Source of the DNA: Teredinibacter purpureus
GTDB lineage: Bacteria > Pseudomonadota > Gammaproteobacteria > Pseudomonadales > Cellvibrionaceae
NCBI RefSeq assembly: GCF_014217335.1
Contig: NZ_CP060092.1
Coordinates: 823,501 to 887,500 of the forward strand
Direction of reading: 5' to 3'
DNA: 64,000 nucleotides
The position numbers and the translations under genes were made by a program. Below are positions 38,602-48,467 of the stretch, piece after piece. The notes below the pieces were generated by a model. That model worked only from the letters and a program-made list of their open reading frames with translations. It was not told where the DNA came from and did not search any database. Positions within the stretch are counted from its first letter, which is position 1; every line of letters begins with the position of its first letter.

Positions 38602-39243
38602 TTAAATAGGTTTTTCTTTTTTCAATACAACTAAACAGCGCTGCTCATTGAGCCCTGGCACCTGCAAGGGAAAAGAGTTCTCGACCTTATAGTGTTTTTC
38701 GATTTCGCTCAACTCATGATCAGGAAAAACACCTTTCATTGCCCAGAAAACACCATTTTCATGAATAAGGTGATGACAGCCATCGGTCATATCTTTCAAT
38801 GAAGCAAAAGCTCGGCTGATCACGCCGTCGTATAGGGTTTCGGGTTGATGGGTTTCCACACGACAGTTTTCGATCTGAACATTATCCAGGCTAAGTGTTT
38901 GTTTTACCTGAAAGAGAAAACGCGTTTTTTTACCGGCTGAGTCGAGCAAGGTAAAATGTCGGTCTGGGAAACAAATGGCAAGTGGTATGCCGGGCAAACC
39001 GCCGCCCGTTCCTACATCAATAAAACGTTGCCCTTCAATTAAGGGCGCAACCACTAAACTGTCGAGCAGATGCTTAACAATAATCCCTTCGAGATCGCGA
39101 ATGGCCGATAGGTTGTACACCTTATTCCACTTGATAAATAGCTCAAGATACGTGCCGAGCGCGGTTATCTGTTCATCAGTGATGGGGTGCTTCAGTGAGA
39201 GGCAAGCAGAGCGCAATTGTGCGTGTAAAACGGCGTTAGTCAC
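38602..39243 (-). CDS. rsmG: 16S rRNA (guanine527-N7)-methyltransferase RsmG
   Basis: The 213-residue SAM-dependent methyltransferase carries the SAM motif FIDVGTGGGLPGIPLAI, HLLDSLVV and SRAFASLKDM. It modifies G527 of 16S rRNA. It usually follows mnmG directly, but here six genes lie between (39374-44400), which marks a local insertion. Confidence 0.95.
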   Translation of the reverse strand: MTNAVLHAQLRSACLSLKHPITDEQITALGTYLELFIKWNKVYNLSAIRDLEGIIVKHLLDSLVVAPLIEGQRFIDVGTGGGLPGIPLAICFPDRHFTLLDSAGKKTRFLFQVKQTLSLDNVQIENCRVETHQPETLYDGVISRAFASLKDMTDGCHHLIHENGVFWAMKGVFPDHELSEIEKHYKVENSFPLQVPGLNEQRCLVVLKKEKPI

Positions 39244-39373
39244 AGTAGGTAATTAGCCCGCAGAAAGGTGGTTAAAATTCTAATGAGCTTGGCATGATAT
39301 AACACTAAGCCGAAGAGGGCGCGTTTTTCTCTTATGTTTACTAGGGTTTTTAACCGAACAGCGCTATTTTACC

Positions 39374-40132
39374 TTAAAGAACGGCTATCAACTTAGCGTA
39401 ACCCGTACGGCTAATAGCGAATTGCTCGCCTGTTTTTAATACCGCCAGTTTGGTATCTTTACCTTCGGTTTCTATACCGGCAAGGTAGTCCAAATTAATA
39501 ATAGAAGACCGATGAATACGGCAGAATTGTGAGGCGTCTAATAATTTCTCTAGGTTAGTTAATCGCGCCTGTTTAATATGGTTTTTTTCATTCGTGTGAA
39601 TTACGACGTAATCATCTGCAGCTTCTATTGCCGATATATTATCTGTTGGAATAACAAAAACATCGCCTTTTTCTCGGATAAGAATTCGATTAAGCGGTGC
39701 GTTTTTCTGATTATGTTGCTGCAACAAGTTCTCGGATTTTGATGTGATATTTTCACTATCATCTATCAATGTTGCCATTCTAGTTTCGATTCTCTCAACC
39801 GTTTTGCGAAGCCTATCTTCTGCGATAGGTTTTAGTAGGTAATCAAGCGCGTTATTCTCGAAAGCTTGCAAGGCATATTCGTCGTATGCTGTTGCCAGTA
39901 CTGTCAGTGGTGCGGCGTCGCCCAATAGGTCAAGTACATCAAAACCATCTAATTTGGGCATGTGTATATCAAGAAACATCACATCTGGCTTGCATTCATG
40001 AACAGCTTTAACGGCTTCTAGCCCATTTTCGCATTCAGCTATAATCGTAACATTAGGGTATTGCGCTAAACGGTGCTTAAGCGCTTCTCGAGCATGCCGT
40101 TCATCGTCAACAATAATTACGCTAATGGTCAC
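39374..40132 (-). CDS. LytTR-type response regulator
   Basis: The 252-residue protein has a receiver domain (1-about 120; phospho-acceptor Asp55 in VMFLDIHMPKLDG, with DD at 9-10 and Lys in DYLLKPI). A LytTR DNA-binding domain follows (about 150-250; RILIREKGDVFVI, SAIEAADDYVVIHT, FCRIHRSSIINLDYL). It is partner of the sensor kinase encoded just upstream, which it overlaps by 11 bases. Targets unknown; the nearby LiaF-like membrane protein may be one. Confidence 0.93.
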   Translation of the reverse strand: MTISVIIVDDERHAREALKHRLAQYPNVTIIAECENGLEAVKAVHECKPDVMFLDIHMPKLDGFDVLDLLGDAAPLTVLATAYDEYALQAFENNALDYLLKPIAEDRLRKTVERIETRMATLIDDSENITSKSENLLQQHNQKNAPLNRILIREKGDVFVIPTDNISAIEAADDYVVIHTNEKNHIKQARLTNLEKLLDASQFCRIHRSSIINLDYLAGIETEGKDTKLAVLKTGEQFAISRTGYAKLIAVL

Positions 40133-41237
40133 AATATTCGTTTCCTGTCGTAGAGCCTTCGGGTAACGGGAGTAGTACTTTCACTGTAAAATAGTCTGAA
40201 TCGCTCATTACGTTTACGCCACCTAGATCACCGTAGGTGTTTCTAATTCTTTTTCTAAGTGATGCTAAACCAATGCCTGTGCTGTTATTTTTTAGGCTAT
40301 TTGCCTTCGTGCTTTCGTCATCATACGTATTTCGTACCGTCAATTGCATTCTGGTATTGATACGTTGAATATCCACAATTATTTCGCCAGGCTCTGTACT
40401 TGCATCAATTCCATGTTTAATACTGTTTTCAATAAGAGGAAACAAAATTAACGGTATAGTCGTTATCTCTCTACAGTTTTCTTCAATATTTAACCTATAA
40501 CACAATCGATCACCAAATCGTTCGTGCTCTATACGTAAGTAGTTTTCGATATGCATTACTTCTTCATTTAACGTTACATATTTTTTTTTACTGTAATTGA
40601 CACTGTACCGTAAAAAATCAGCAATATTGACACAAAAATCATGTATTTTTTCGGGTTGCACTAATGATAAGTTAGCCAACATATTAAGGCTGTTATATAG
40701 AAAATGTGGATGAACAGTCGCTCTAACTGTTTTTAGCTCTATTGTATTTAGTAATAATTTCTGTCTCAGTATATCGCTATTTTCTATTTCATTGTCATTT
40801 GCTATTAAATACACGTAATGAATCAGTATCCAAATAGCGTAGAGTATTGCCCCTAGTAAGTAGTTCGTTTCGAACATGTGCTGGTATAGTTCTAACGATA
40901 CATTTAAGCCAAAGAGCGGAAGTTTTACCGCAAGGCCATATCCTATTAATAGCCACAACCCAATTGTTGCGGCTAGCACCACCAATTGGGTAATAATAAG
41001 CCGTACGGTATTGGTCGTTCCTATCGGTAGCCTTTGGCAAAGGTGATAATTTGTAAAACAGAAAAATATGAGAATAAAATACCAGGAAATTATTAGAGAG
41101 AAGCTTTCAATTAATGCGGTCTCATGCAAATAGGGTTGCATAGATTCAGTAACAAGTAGCGCTGCCAGTATTGAGATAAATAGCCAAAATATTAGTACCG
41201 CTTTAAATATTTTGGCTGACCCAAAGAGAGGATGCAT
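40122..41237 (-). CDS. LytS/YehU-type sensor histidine kinase
   Basis: The 371-residue kinase has an N-terminal membrane part with about four helices (12-30, 46-62, 78-101, 125-146). The dimerisation/phospho-acceptor segment VHPHFLYNSLNMLANL has the acceptor His at about 178. The GHKL ATPase domain shows PLIENSIKHGID (N box) and GIGLASLRKRI (G box). No periplasmic sensor domain is evident, so it senses membrane state or a partner. Translationally coupled to the LytTR regulator. Confidence 0.92.
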   Translation of the reverse strand: MHPLFGSAKIFKAVLIFWLFISILAALLVTESMQPYLHETALIESFSLIISWYFILIFFCFTNYHLCQRLPIGTTNTVRLIITQLVVLAATIGLWLLIGYGLAVKLPLFGLNVSLELYQHMFETNYLLGAILYAIWILIHYVYLIANDNEIENSDILRQKLLLNTIELKTVRATVHPHFLYNSLNMLANLSLVQPEKIHDFCVNIADFLRYSVNYSKKKYVTLNEEVMHIENYLRIEHERFGDRLCYRLNIEENCREITTIPLILFPLIENSIKHGIDASTEPGEIIVDIQRINTRMQLTVRNTYDDESTKANSLKNNSTGIGLASLRKRIRNTYGDLGGVNVMSDSDYFTVKVLLPLPEGSTTGNEYCDH

Positions 41238-41284
41238 ATTTTAATAGCCGTATTAACGAAGGATATAGCAAAACACTAATGGTA

Positions 41285-42067
41285 TTAGTTCCGTATTTCT
41301 ATTCCACCCATAAAAGCGACACCCGATATTACGAGGTGCTTTTTCGGCATATTTAACTTATCCGCCAAGCAGGTCGTTTTATTCGAAATTCCGCCTAGAA
41401 AGGGCAACACTTTAACCGTTACCTGCCAATGCGGTGGTATTTTAAGTTCTATGCCCCCCATAAACGCGAGTACATCGAGCTCTATACGTTCCTGTTTTGT
41501 ATCGGCTTCGCGAATATCAATATCGCCACCACCCATTACACATATTACGCTGCTATCGGTTAAGTTTTGAGAACGTGTACTAAAATACCCGCCACTTAAT
41601 ACGCTTACGATATCTATTTTAGTATCACTATCTTCATCGGAATGAATATCATCAATTTTATCAAAAAGTTCATAATCTTTAGTTTTATTGGAGATATCAC
41701 TAAATGTTTTTTTCCAGTAAGTATTAAAATTATGTGTAGGGCGCAAAATATAGAAGCCAACCATTAATAGAATTAGCGGACCAATTATGGCGCCCATGCT
41801 TATGTTAAATATCTGATGTTGCGTTAGAAAGAATACAACGCCGAGCCCAATCAGTATAAAAGGTGCCGGGGTAGGTTTTTTGTTTTTAACTTTTTTGGTA
41901 TTAAGTAGTATGCTGCCGCCTACAATAATTAATACGATAGGCCAATTAGAAATTATTAAACCGAAAAAGGTAAAACCAATATTATCGAAAAACATTAAGA
42001 GTGCCAACGCGATAATCCCTATACCCACAAGCATTCTGGGTGTCGTTTTACCGTTGTATTTTTTCAT
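41285..42067 (-). CDS. LiaF-like membrane protein
   Basis: The 260-residue protein has about four hydrophobic helices in the first 115 residues (GIGIIALALLMFF, ISNWPIVLIIVGGSILL, FILIGLGVVFFL and GPLILLMVGFYIL). A soluble domain follows with repeated beta strands (VMGGGDIDIREA, LAFMGGIELKIPPHW, FMGGIEIR), the LiaF/cell-wall-active-antibiotic-response C-terminal domain. In Firmicutes LiaF restrains a two-component system; here it precedes a LytS/LytR pair 47 bases downstream, so a membrane-stress module is inferred. Confidence 0.8.
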   Translation of the reverse strand: MKKYNGKTTPRMLVGIGIIALALLMFFDNIGFTFFGLIISNWPIVLIIVGGSILLNTKKVKNKKPTPAPFILIGLGVVFFLTQHQIFNISMGAIIGPLILLMVGFYILRPTHNFNTYWKKTFSDISNKTKDYELFDKIDDIHSDEDSDTKIDIVSVLSGGYFSTRSQNLTDSSVICVMGGGDIDIREADTKQERIELDVLAFMGGIELKIPPHWQVTVKVLPFLGGISNKTTCLADKLNMPKKHLVISGVAFMGGIEIRN

Positions 42068-42249
42068 ATAATACCTTCTAGACCTATAACAATATTTTTT
42101 GCGAGTGTACGAATACCAATTCCATCAAATATTAGTAGCGTGAAACAAACTGTTAGCGCCTTTGCTACGTTACATTCAGTGTGAAGCTTATCTTTCTTTT
42201 TTAAGACCAGGGCAACCGTTACCTTTTTTTATAAAGCCTCTACTATTGG

Positions 42250-42627
42250 CTAGTCTTTAGGCTCCATACGACTCTTAGTTTCTTCGGTTGCTTCAGCTTC
42301 GATGATTACGCCTTCTTCAGCGATTTCCTCTTCTTGGTGGGCAGGCCAGGAATCAAACGGAAAGGGTTTATTCTCGCTGTTATAACTTACAAAGAGTAGA
42401 GATTGTTGTATGAACCGCGTTAGTCCACTCGCTAGAATACGTAGGTTAGTATTGTCGGTACCCGTTCCAAGTACAAATAGAAACTGTACTACACATACCA
42501 TCCACATAACGGCGCCCGCAAGATGCAGCAATATACTGTACAACATCATGTACGCTAACCTTATCCAATGACGGGTATTTTTGACGTTATTACTCAGTGC
42601 TTCTTGGTCGAGTGTTTGAGTATTCAT
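42250..42627 (-). CDS. DUF4389 membrane protein
   Basis: The 125-residue protein from MNTQTLDQEA (42627, preceded by AAAAGGAG) has two hydrophobic helices (WIRLAYMMLYSILLHLAGAVMWM, VCVVQFLFVLG). The conserved LRILASGLTRFIQQSLLFVSYNSENKPFPFDSWP motif is typical of DUF4389, with an acidic C-terminus. Function unknown. A 41-residue longer frame has no start signal. Confidence 0.8.
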   Translation of the reverse strand: MNTQTLDQEALSNNVKNTRHWIRLAYMMLYSILLHLAGAVMWMVCVVQFLFVLGTGTDNTNLRILASGLTRFIQQSLLFVSYNSENKPFPFDSWPAHQEEEIAEEGVIIEAEATEETKSRMEPKD

Positions 42628-42870
42628 TGCTAATCTCCTTTTGTTTGACTGCGTGCAGGTTACGCGCTCTAAATGCGGTAAGGGCGCTATTATCGGCCAA
42701 CAGGCCTTTATTTTCGGTAAATGACGAGCGAGTGAGATTCTATCGATCAAACGAGCACTGTAGTAGTGTGCACGCAGAACGAATAGGCCGTTACAAAAAA
42801 ATATAGGCGTTAACCGTCATCAACAAACAAGAATGAGGGAACGCCTTAGTAAAAGCTTAGCTGAGTAAGA

Positions 42871-44400
42871 TTAACCTAAGGAAGCCAACTTTTGTTCTAA
42901 CTTTGTGACCACAGCGTGCAATACTTCTAAGCGTGCACGATCTTTAAAGTCGGTATTAATAAGTACCCAGGGGGCGGCAGGCTTGTGGGTTTTATCCACC
43001 ATATCACCTACGGCAACAACGTAGTGATCCCACTTGTCTCGGTTCCGATAGTCTTCTTCAGTAATTTTATACCGTTTGTGGGCGGTTCGTTCACGCTCCT
43101 GAAAACGCTTTAGCTGTTCATCTTTACTAATATTGAGCCAAAATTTCATGACTACGGCGTTGTGAATGGTTAACTGTTCTTCAAAGTCATTAATCTCTTG
43201 GTATGCTCGCTGCCATTGCTCTTGGGTAGCAAAACCTTCAACCCGTTCAACGAGTACACGACCGTACCAAGTTCTGTCAAAAATCATCATCTGGCCGTTA
43301 CGAGGAATATTTCGCCAAAAGCGCCATAAATAATGATGTGCATTTTCTTCTTCGTTCGGTTTGGCGATGGGTTTTATTCGGTAGAAACCGGCATCCAATG
43401 GTTGAACAAGGCGCCTAATAGCACCGCCCTTACCAGCAGCATCCCATCCCTCAAACGCAAGCACGACGGGAATTCCTTGTTCACGAATCTTAAACATGAG
43501 TTTGCGTAAAGTCGTTTGCAGCGCTTTCAGCTCTGCTTTGCTTTTGGATTTATCGGGCCTGCGATCACGTGGCTCAGGTGGTATTTCGATAGACTTGGTG
43601 GTTAGCCGTTCAGTTATGCGGGGTGCATTAGCAGGTTGAACCGTGCCATCCAGCCAATCAGACAATTTCTCTTTAATGATATTAGCGACTTCAACGTTGC
43701 GCGTCTTTGCATGGGTGCCATCAACAATGTGCCACGCGTTACGCTGGCTGGAGGTTGCGTTTAAGGTCTTCTCTATCGCCAACATCGCATTAGGGTAATG
43801 TTTTAGCGCTAGTTCATCTTTGACATCAAAATAGGGCGTATCACGAATATCATCAACACGCTGCCGTAATACCGGTTCGTCTATATGTAACCAACACTTG
43901 ATAATCAGTGCGCCCTCATCCATGTGTTTATTTTCAAAATTTTGAATGTAGGTTTCGCGCTTGCGGAGTTTATCTTCAGTTATCTCACCATTTAAAAACT
44001 GAACAATAGAGGTGCTCGTCCAATCTCTTAAATAGATAGCGATTTCACCTGCGCCGGGTAAATCTCGCCAGAAACGCCAAAAGAACGGATGAGCCTCATC
44101 TTCATGCTGGGAGGGGCCATAAGCGTTAACGGTCAAAAAGCGAGGGTCCATCCACGAAGCTAGGGTGTTTATCGTCTCGTGGCGGCCTGATCGGTCATCC
44201 CCCGCTATCACAATAATTACGGGCTTATCTTGTTCGGTTACACGTCTTTGGAGATGTTGCAGATCCGCCCGTAAACGTAAAACTCGGGCTTTATAGTCCG
44301 ATTTTTTGAGGGCGACCGTCTTATTATGGCTGGAAAAGAGTATGTTCACGAGATTCCGTTTTCTGGCGAGGGTGGACTTTAGCATAGCAAAGCCACTCAC
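42871..44400 (-). CDS. pap: Polyphosphate:AMP phosphotransferase (tandem PPK2)
   Basis: The 509-residue protein has two PPK2 domains. The C-terminal one has a good P-loop (EGWDAAGKGGAIRRL), lid and WYGRVLVERVEGF motifs; the N-terminal one has a degenerate P-loop (AGDDRSGRHETIN). This two-domain form is class II PPK2, which transfers phosphate from polyphosphate to AMP to give ADP in the cytoplasm. The first domain may be structural or regulatory. It lies between mnmG and the DUF4389 gene on the same strand. Confidence 0.92.
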   Translation of the reverse strand: MSGFAMLKSTLARKRNLVNILFSSHNKTVALKKSDYKARVLRLRADLQHLQRRVTEQDKPVIIVIAGDDRSGRHETINTLASWMDPRFLTVNAYGPSQHEDEAHPFFWRFWRDLPGAGEIAIYLRDWTSTSIVQFLNGEITEDKLRKRETYIQNFENKHMDEGALIIKCWLHIDEPVLRQRVDDIRDTPYFDVKDELALKHYPNAMLAIEKTLNATSSQRNAWHIVDGTHAKTRNVEVANIIKEKLSDWLDGTVQPANAPRITERLTTKSIEIPPEPRDRRPDKSKSKAELKALQTTLRKLMFKIREQGIPVVLAFEGWDAAGKGGAIRRLVQPLDAGFYRIKPIAKPNEEENAHHYLWRFWRNIPRNGQMMIFDRTWYGRVLVERVEGFATQEQWQRAYQEINDFEEQLTIHNAVVMKFWLNISKDEQLKRFQERERTAHKRYKITEEDYRNRDKWDHYVVAVGDMVDKTHKPAAPWVLINTDFKDRARLEVLHAVVTKLEQKLASLG

Positions 44401-44475
44401 TCCCCAGAAGGAAGCCCAATGCCAAACACGCAGAGCTTTGCTCTACATCATGATGGTTGTGATGCCCACTAGCGG

Positions 44476-46371
44476 TTATCGCGAAAGTGCTTTTGGTTTT
44501 TTGAGTAAGCCACGTTTTTTGAGGTAGATGAGCAACAATGAAATCGCGGCTGGGGTAATACCGGGGATACGCGACGCGCGCGCAATGGTATCGGGACGGA
44601 ACTCGCTGAGTTTCTGTTTAAGTTCGTTGGACAAACCTTCAACAGACATATAATCGAACTCCGTTGGAATTAACGTATTCTTGTTTTGCTGCAAACGCGT
44701 AATTTCTTCCTGCTGACGGTCAATATAGCCTGCATACTTTGCCGCTATTTCTACTTGTTCCGCGATCTGAGGAATCAAACACGCCTCGCCCTTAAGCCCA
44801 CCTAAATCGGAATAGCCGAGTTCAGGACGCTTCAGTAAATCCATTAGTGAGTACTCACGGTTCAGCGGAGACTTGAGTTTACCGGCAAGTTCATTCGCCT
44901 CTGCACTACCGGCTTGAATCCAAGTGCTGCGCATACGCTGAGTTTCACGTTCAACGGCTTCACGCTTGTCACAGAACGCACGCCAGCGCTTGTCATCAAC
45001 CAAACCTAATTCCCGGCCTTTTTCTGTTAAACGCATATCCGCGTTATCTTCACGTAGCAGCAGCCGGTATTCGGCGCGGCTGGTAAACATGCGATAAGGT
45101 TCGCGCGTGCCCATTGTAATGAGGTCGTCAGCTAGAACCCCAATATAGGCTTGATCTCGCTCGGGGCACCACGATTCTCGCCCCTGAGCTTTCAATGCCG
45201 CATTGGTGCCAGCCAGCAAACCTTGAGCACCCGCTTCTTCATAGCCTGTTGTGCCATTAATTTGACCAGCGAAAAAGAGCCCTTGCAGAGATTTTGTTTC
45301 AAAACTGTAGCGCAAATCTTGAGGATTAAAATAATCGTATTCAATGGCATAACCTGGCCGCGTAATATGGGCATTTTCAAACCCTTTTATTGAGCGCACG
45401 AGGGCCAATTGAATATCAAACGGTAGGCTGGTTGATATTCCGTTTGGGTATAGCTCGTGAGTGGTTAAACCTTCTGGCTCAATAAAAATTTGATGGCTGT
45501 CTTTATCGGCAAAACGGTTAATTTTATCTTCGATAGATGGGCAGTAACGCGGGCCAACCCCTTCGATAATACCGGTAAACATAGGGGAGCGGTCAAATCC
45601 ACTGCGGATTATGTCGTGAGTATTTGCGTTGGTGTGGGTGATCCAGCAGCACGTTTGTTCTGGGTGATCAGCGGCGCTGCCCATATACGACATAGCGGTA
45701 ACCGGCGAGTCCCCCCACTGCTCTTCAAGTTCACTAAAATCTACAGAGCGCGCGTCGATACGCGGTGGTGTGCCGGTTTTAAGTCTATCTACGCGAAGCG
45801 GTAATTCTCGCAAACGATCTGCTAATGCAATGGAGGGAGGGTCTCCGGCACGCCCACCTGAGTGGTTTTCGAGACCAATATGAATTTTTCCACCCAAAAA
45901 TGTACCTGCGGTTAACACCACACTAGGAGCCATAAACTTAAGGCCCATCTGGGTAATAACCCCTAGTACGCGGTCACCTTCAACAATTAAATCGTCGACA
46001 GATTGTTGAAAGATTAAAAGGTTTTCCTGATTTTCGAGAGTTTGCCGAACGGCAGCTTTGTAAAGAACTCTATCGGCTTGCGCTCTTGTGGCTCGAACAG
46101 CGGGGCCTTTACGGTTATTTAATACGCGAAACTGAATACCGCCTTTGTCCGTGGCTTTTGCCATGGCTCCGCCTAATGCGTCAATTTCTTTGACTAGGTG
46201 GCTTTTGCCAATTCCCCCAATGGCGGGGTTACAACTCATTTGGCCAAGTGTTTCGATGTTATGGGTTAACAACAGCGTTCGGCACCCCATACGTGCAGCG
46301 GCTAGGCATGCTTCTGTGCCGGCGTGTCCTCCGCCAATAACAATAACATCAAAATTTGTGGGGTAAATCAT
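44476..46371 (-). CDS. mnmG: tRNA uridine-5-carboxymethylaminomethyl modification enzyme MnmG (GidA)
   Basis: The 631-residue FAD-dependent protein has an N-terminal Rossmann motif ([21 protein letters not shown]) and conserved [17 protein letters not shown] and [37 protein letters not shown] and [18 protein letters not shown] are also present. With MnmE it makes the cmnm5U34 modification in tRNAs. Upstream is the 720-base mnmG-mnmE spacer that carries DnaA boxes. Confidence 0.98.
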   Translation of the reverse strand: MIYPTNFDVIVIGGGHAGTEACLAAARMGCRTLLLTHNIETLGQMSCNPAIGGIGKSHLVKEIDALGGAMAKATDKGGIQFRVLNNRKGPAVRATRAQADRVLYKAAVRQTLENQENLLIFQQSVDDLIVEGDRVLGVITQMGLKFMAPSVVLTAGTFLGGKIHIGLENHSGGRAGDPPSIALADRLRELPLRVDRLKTGTPPRIDARSVDFSELEEQWGDSPVTAMSYMGSAADHPEQTCCWITHTNANTHDIIRSGFDRSPMFTGIIEGVGPRYCPSIEDKINRFADKDSHQIFIEPEGLTTHELYPNGISTSLPFDIQLALVRSIKGFENAHITRPGYAIEYDYFNPQDLRYSFETKSLQGLFFAGQINGTTGYEEAGAQGLLAGTNAALKAQGRESWCPERDQAYIGVLADDLITMGTREPYRMFTSRAEYRLLLREDNADMRLTEKGRELGLVDDKRWRAFCDKREAVERETQRMRSTWIQAGSAEANELAGKLKSPLNREYSLMDLLKRPELGYSDLGGLKGEACLIPQIAEQVEIAAKYAGYIDRQQEEITRLQQNKNTLIPTEFDYMSVEGLSNELKQKLSEFRPDTIARASRIPGITPAAISLLLIYLKKRGLLKKPKALSR

Positions 46372-47091
46372 TTTAACAACTTGCCAGTAGGAGCATTAAT
46401 TCGGTCGTGCATTATAGGGTTTGCGTTCAGAAATAGAACGGCTTTTTTATTTCAGAAATTTGAGGTGTTAATAGTAAAAATATAGATTAAGAATATATGA
46501 ATATATAGATAAAGTTATTTTAGTTATTAATGTTAGTACCTTACTTTTTAGTGGATAACCCAATTTTATTCTTATATTTCAAGTGTTTATCGTAAGTGTA
46601 AGAGCACTATAAAAGAGGTATTAGCTGATGAACTGCTGCATACAAGCTGTAGTGAAAAACAGGGGTTACCCACGTGGTTAAAAATGCAGCATTATTTCGG
46701 TGGATAAAAAAAAATGTTCTCACCAACTTGTTAGGGGGTTATTAAGAGGTTGTTATATTTCGCACAAAATATCACCAGGGTGTTTGGCTAGCATGTGAGT
46801 TTCTTGTGTTTATCCTCTTATTTAAACGTTTAGCGTGTTTTTTTCGTGTGTTCGAATTGTGGATAAGCTGTGTCTTGGTGTGCATAAGTTTTATGAATGC
46901 ATTTTTTTATTTCTAAAACAAATTTTTATAGGCGGTTAAACTTGCGTCCACGCATTGATGATTGGGGCGGTTTTATAGAAATGATTTGGCTTGAGGTGGG
47001 TTGGATAATTCAGCGTAACCAAGAAATGCGTGTATTCGAGTGAAAGGAGTGGAGGAGGGACCGTCAATTTGAGTGGGGAAGAGGTCTGTGT
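46372..47091. other. mnmG-mnmE spacer with DnaA boxes, candidate origin region
   Basis: This 720-base AT-rich stretch contains no gene. Perfect reverse DnaA boxes are TGTGGATAA (46859-46867) and TGTGCATAA (46880-46888). One-mismatch boxes are AGTGGATAA (46551-46559) and GGTGGATAA (46700-46708). A very AT-rich block at 46460-46540 could unwind. In E. coli oriC lies upstream of gidA, so this is a candidate origin, or a DnaA-titrating or regulatory site. Confidence 0.5.
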
Positions 47092-48447
47092 TTACTTGCC
47101 AATACAAAAACTTGAAAAGATCTTTCCTAGTAGGTCGTCTGGCGTAAACCGGCCGGTAATTTCACTAAGGTGATCTTGGGCAAGGCGAAGGTCTTCAGCC
47201 AAAAGCTCTCCGGCAGCGTGGGTTTCTAGCTGTATTTTACCGGCCTCAAGGTAAGTTTGGGCGTTATGTATGGCTTCTATATGGCGACGGCGAGCGCTGA
47301 AACCACCTTCTGTGACGGTTTGGTAACCCATAACCTGCTTAAGGTGATCGCGTAAAACTTCAAGGCCTTCACCGGTTTTGGCTGAAAGGGCTATAGTGTG
47401 ATTGTCGTCGGCTGTCGCGGGGGAGGTAAAGCCACTTTCATCGACTTTATTGTAGATTAGCGTCACCTTATGGCGGCTTTCAGGGTGCTTCATGAGTTGC
47501 AGCCAGTAATCCTCCGTTTCGATTTCGACCTGTTCGTTGCTATCAATCATTAGTAGGATTCGGTCAGCTTGATCGATTTCTTGCCAAGCGCGCTCTATAC
47601 CAATTTGTTCTACTTTATCGGGGCTATGACGTAAGCCCGCCGTGTCGATGACATGCAGTGGCATACCATCTATGTGTATATGTTCACGAAGAACATCTCG
47701 CGTAGTGCCTGCAATATCGGTGACGATGGCGACTTCGCGTTCAGCTAGCGCGTTTAAAAGGCTCGATTTCCCTGCGTTGGGACGACCCGCAATCACCACT
47801 TTCATACCTTCTCTTATTAATACGCCTTGCTTAGCGCTGTTTAGAATGGCTTTTGTGGTGTGGAGTAAACTGTTTAAATCGCCGAGTACTTTGCCGTCGC
47901 TAAGGAAGTCGATTTCTTCTTCTGGAAAATCAATCGCAGATTCAACATACATGCGCAAGTGTGTTATTTGGTCAACTAATGTATCGATCTTCTTTGAAAA
48001 TTCACCCTTAAGGGAGTTTAGTGCCTGTTTTGCTGCGTGTTGAGAGCTGGATTCGATGAGATCGGCAATAGCTTCCGCTTGGGCAAGGTCAAGTTTATCG
48101 TTTAAAAATGCGCGCTCTGAAAATTCGCCAGGTAGTGCCATTCTCGCACCGCACTGAAGTATAACCGCCAGTAACATATCTAGAATTACAGGGCCGCCGT
48201 GCCCTTGAAGTTCGAGTATGTCTTCGCCGGTGAAGGAATGCGGGTTTTGAAAATACAGCGCAATGCCTTGGTCTAGAGGGGTGTGGTCAATATCATTAAA
48301 TGGGGTATAGGTGGCTTCGCGAGGGTGTGGAACGAACCCCAGAAGTGATTGTGCGATAGAGCGTGTGTTGGGGCCGGAAATTCGAATAATTCCGACACCA
48401 CCGCGACCGGGGGCTGTAGCTATAGCGGCAATGGTGTCGGTTGTCAT
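47092..48447 (-). CDS. mnmE: tRNA modification GTPase MnmE (TrmE)
   Basis: The 451-residue protein has an N-terminal tetrahydrofolate-binding domain ([20 protein letters not shown]). A helical domain contains the G domain with [14 protein letters not shown] (G1), DIAGTTRD (G2), DTAGLR (G3) and NKVD (G4). It ends in the conserved C-terminal CIGK, whose Cys is essential. It works with MnmG on wobble uridines. Confidence 0.98.
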   Translation of the reverse strand: MTTDTIAAIATAPGRGGVGIIRISGPNTRSIAQSLLGFVPHPREATYTPFNDIDHTPLDQGIALYFQNPHSFTGEDILELQGHGGPVILDMLLAVILQCGARMALPGEFSERAFLNDKLDLAQAEAIADLIESSSQHAAKQALNSLKGEFSKKIDTLVDQITHLRMYVESAIDFPEEEIDFLSDGKVLGDLNSLLHTTKAILNSAKQGVLIREGMKVVIAGRPNAGKSSLLNALAEREVAIVTDIAGTTRDVLREHIHIDGMPLHVIDTAGLRHSPDKVEQIGIERAWQEIDQADRILLMIDSNEQVEIETEDYWLQLMKHPESRHKVTLIYNKVDESGFTSPATADDNHTIALSAKTGEGLEVLRDHLKQVMGYQTVTEGGFSARRRHIEAIHNAQTYLEAGKIQLETHAAGELLAEDLRLAQDHLSEITGRFTPDDLLGKIFSSFCIGK

Positions 48448-48467
48448 AATGCAATGATTACGGTTGT

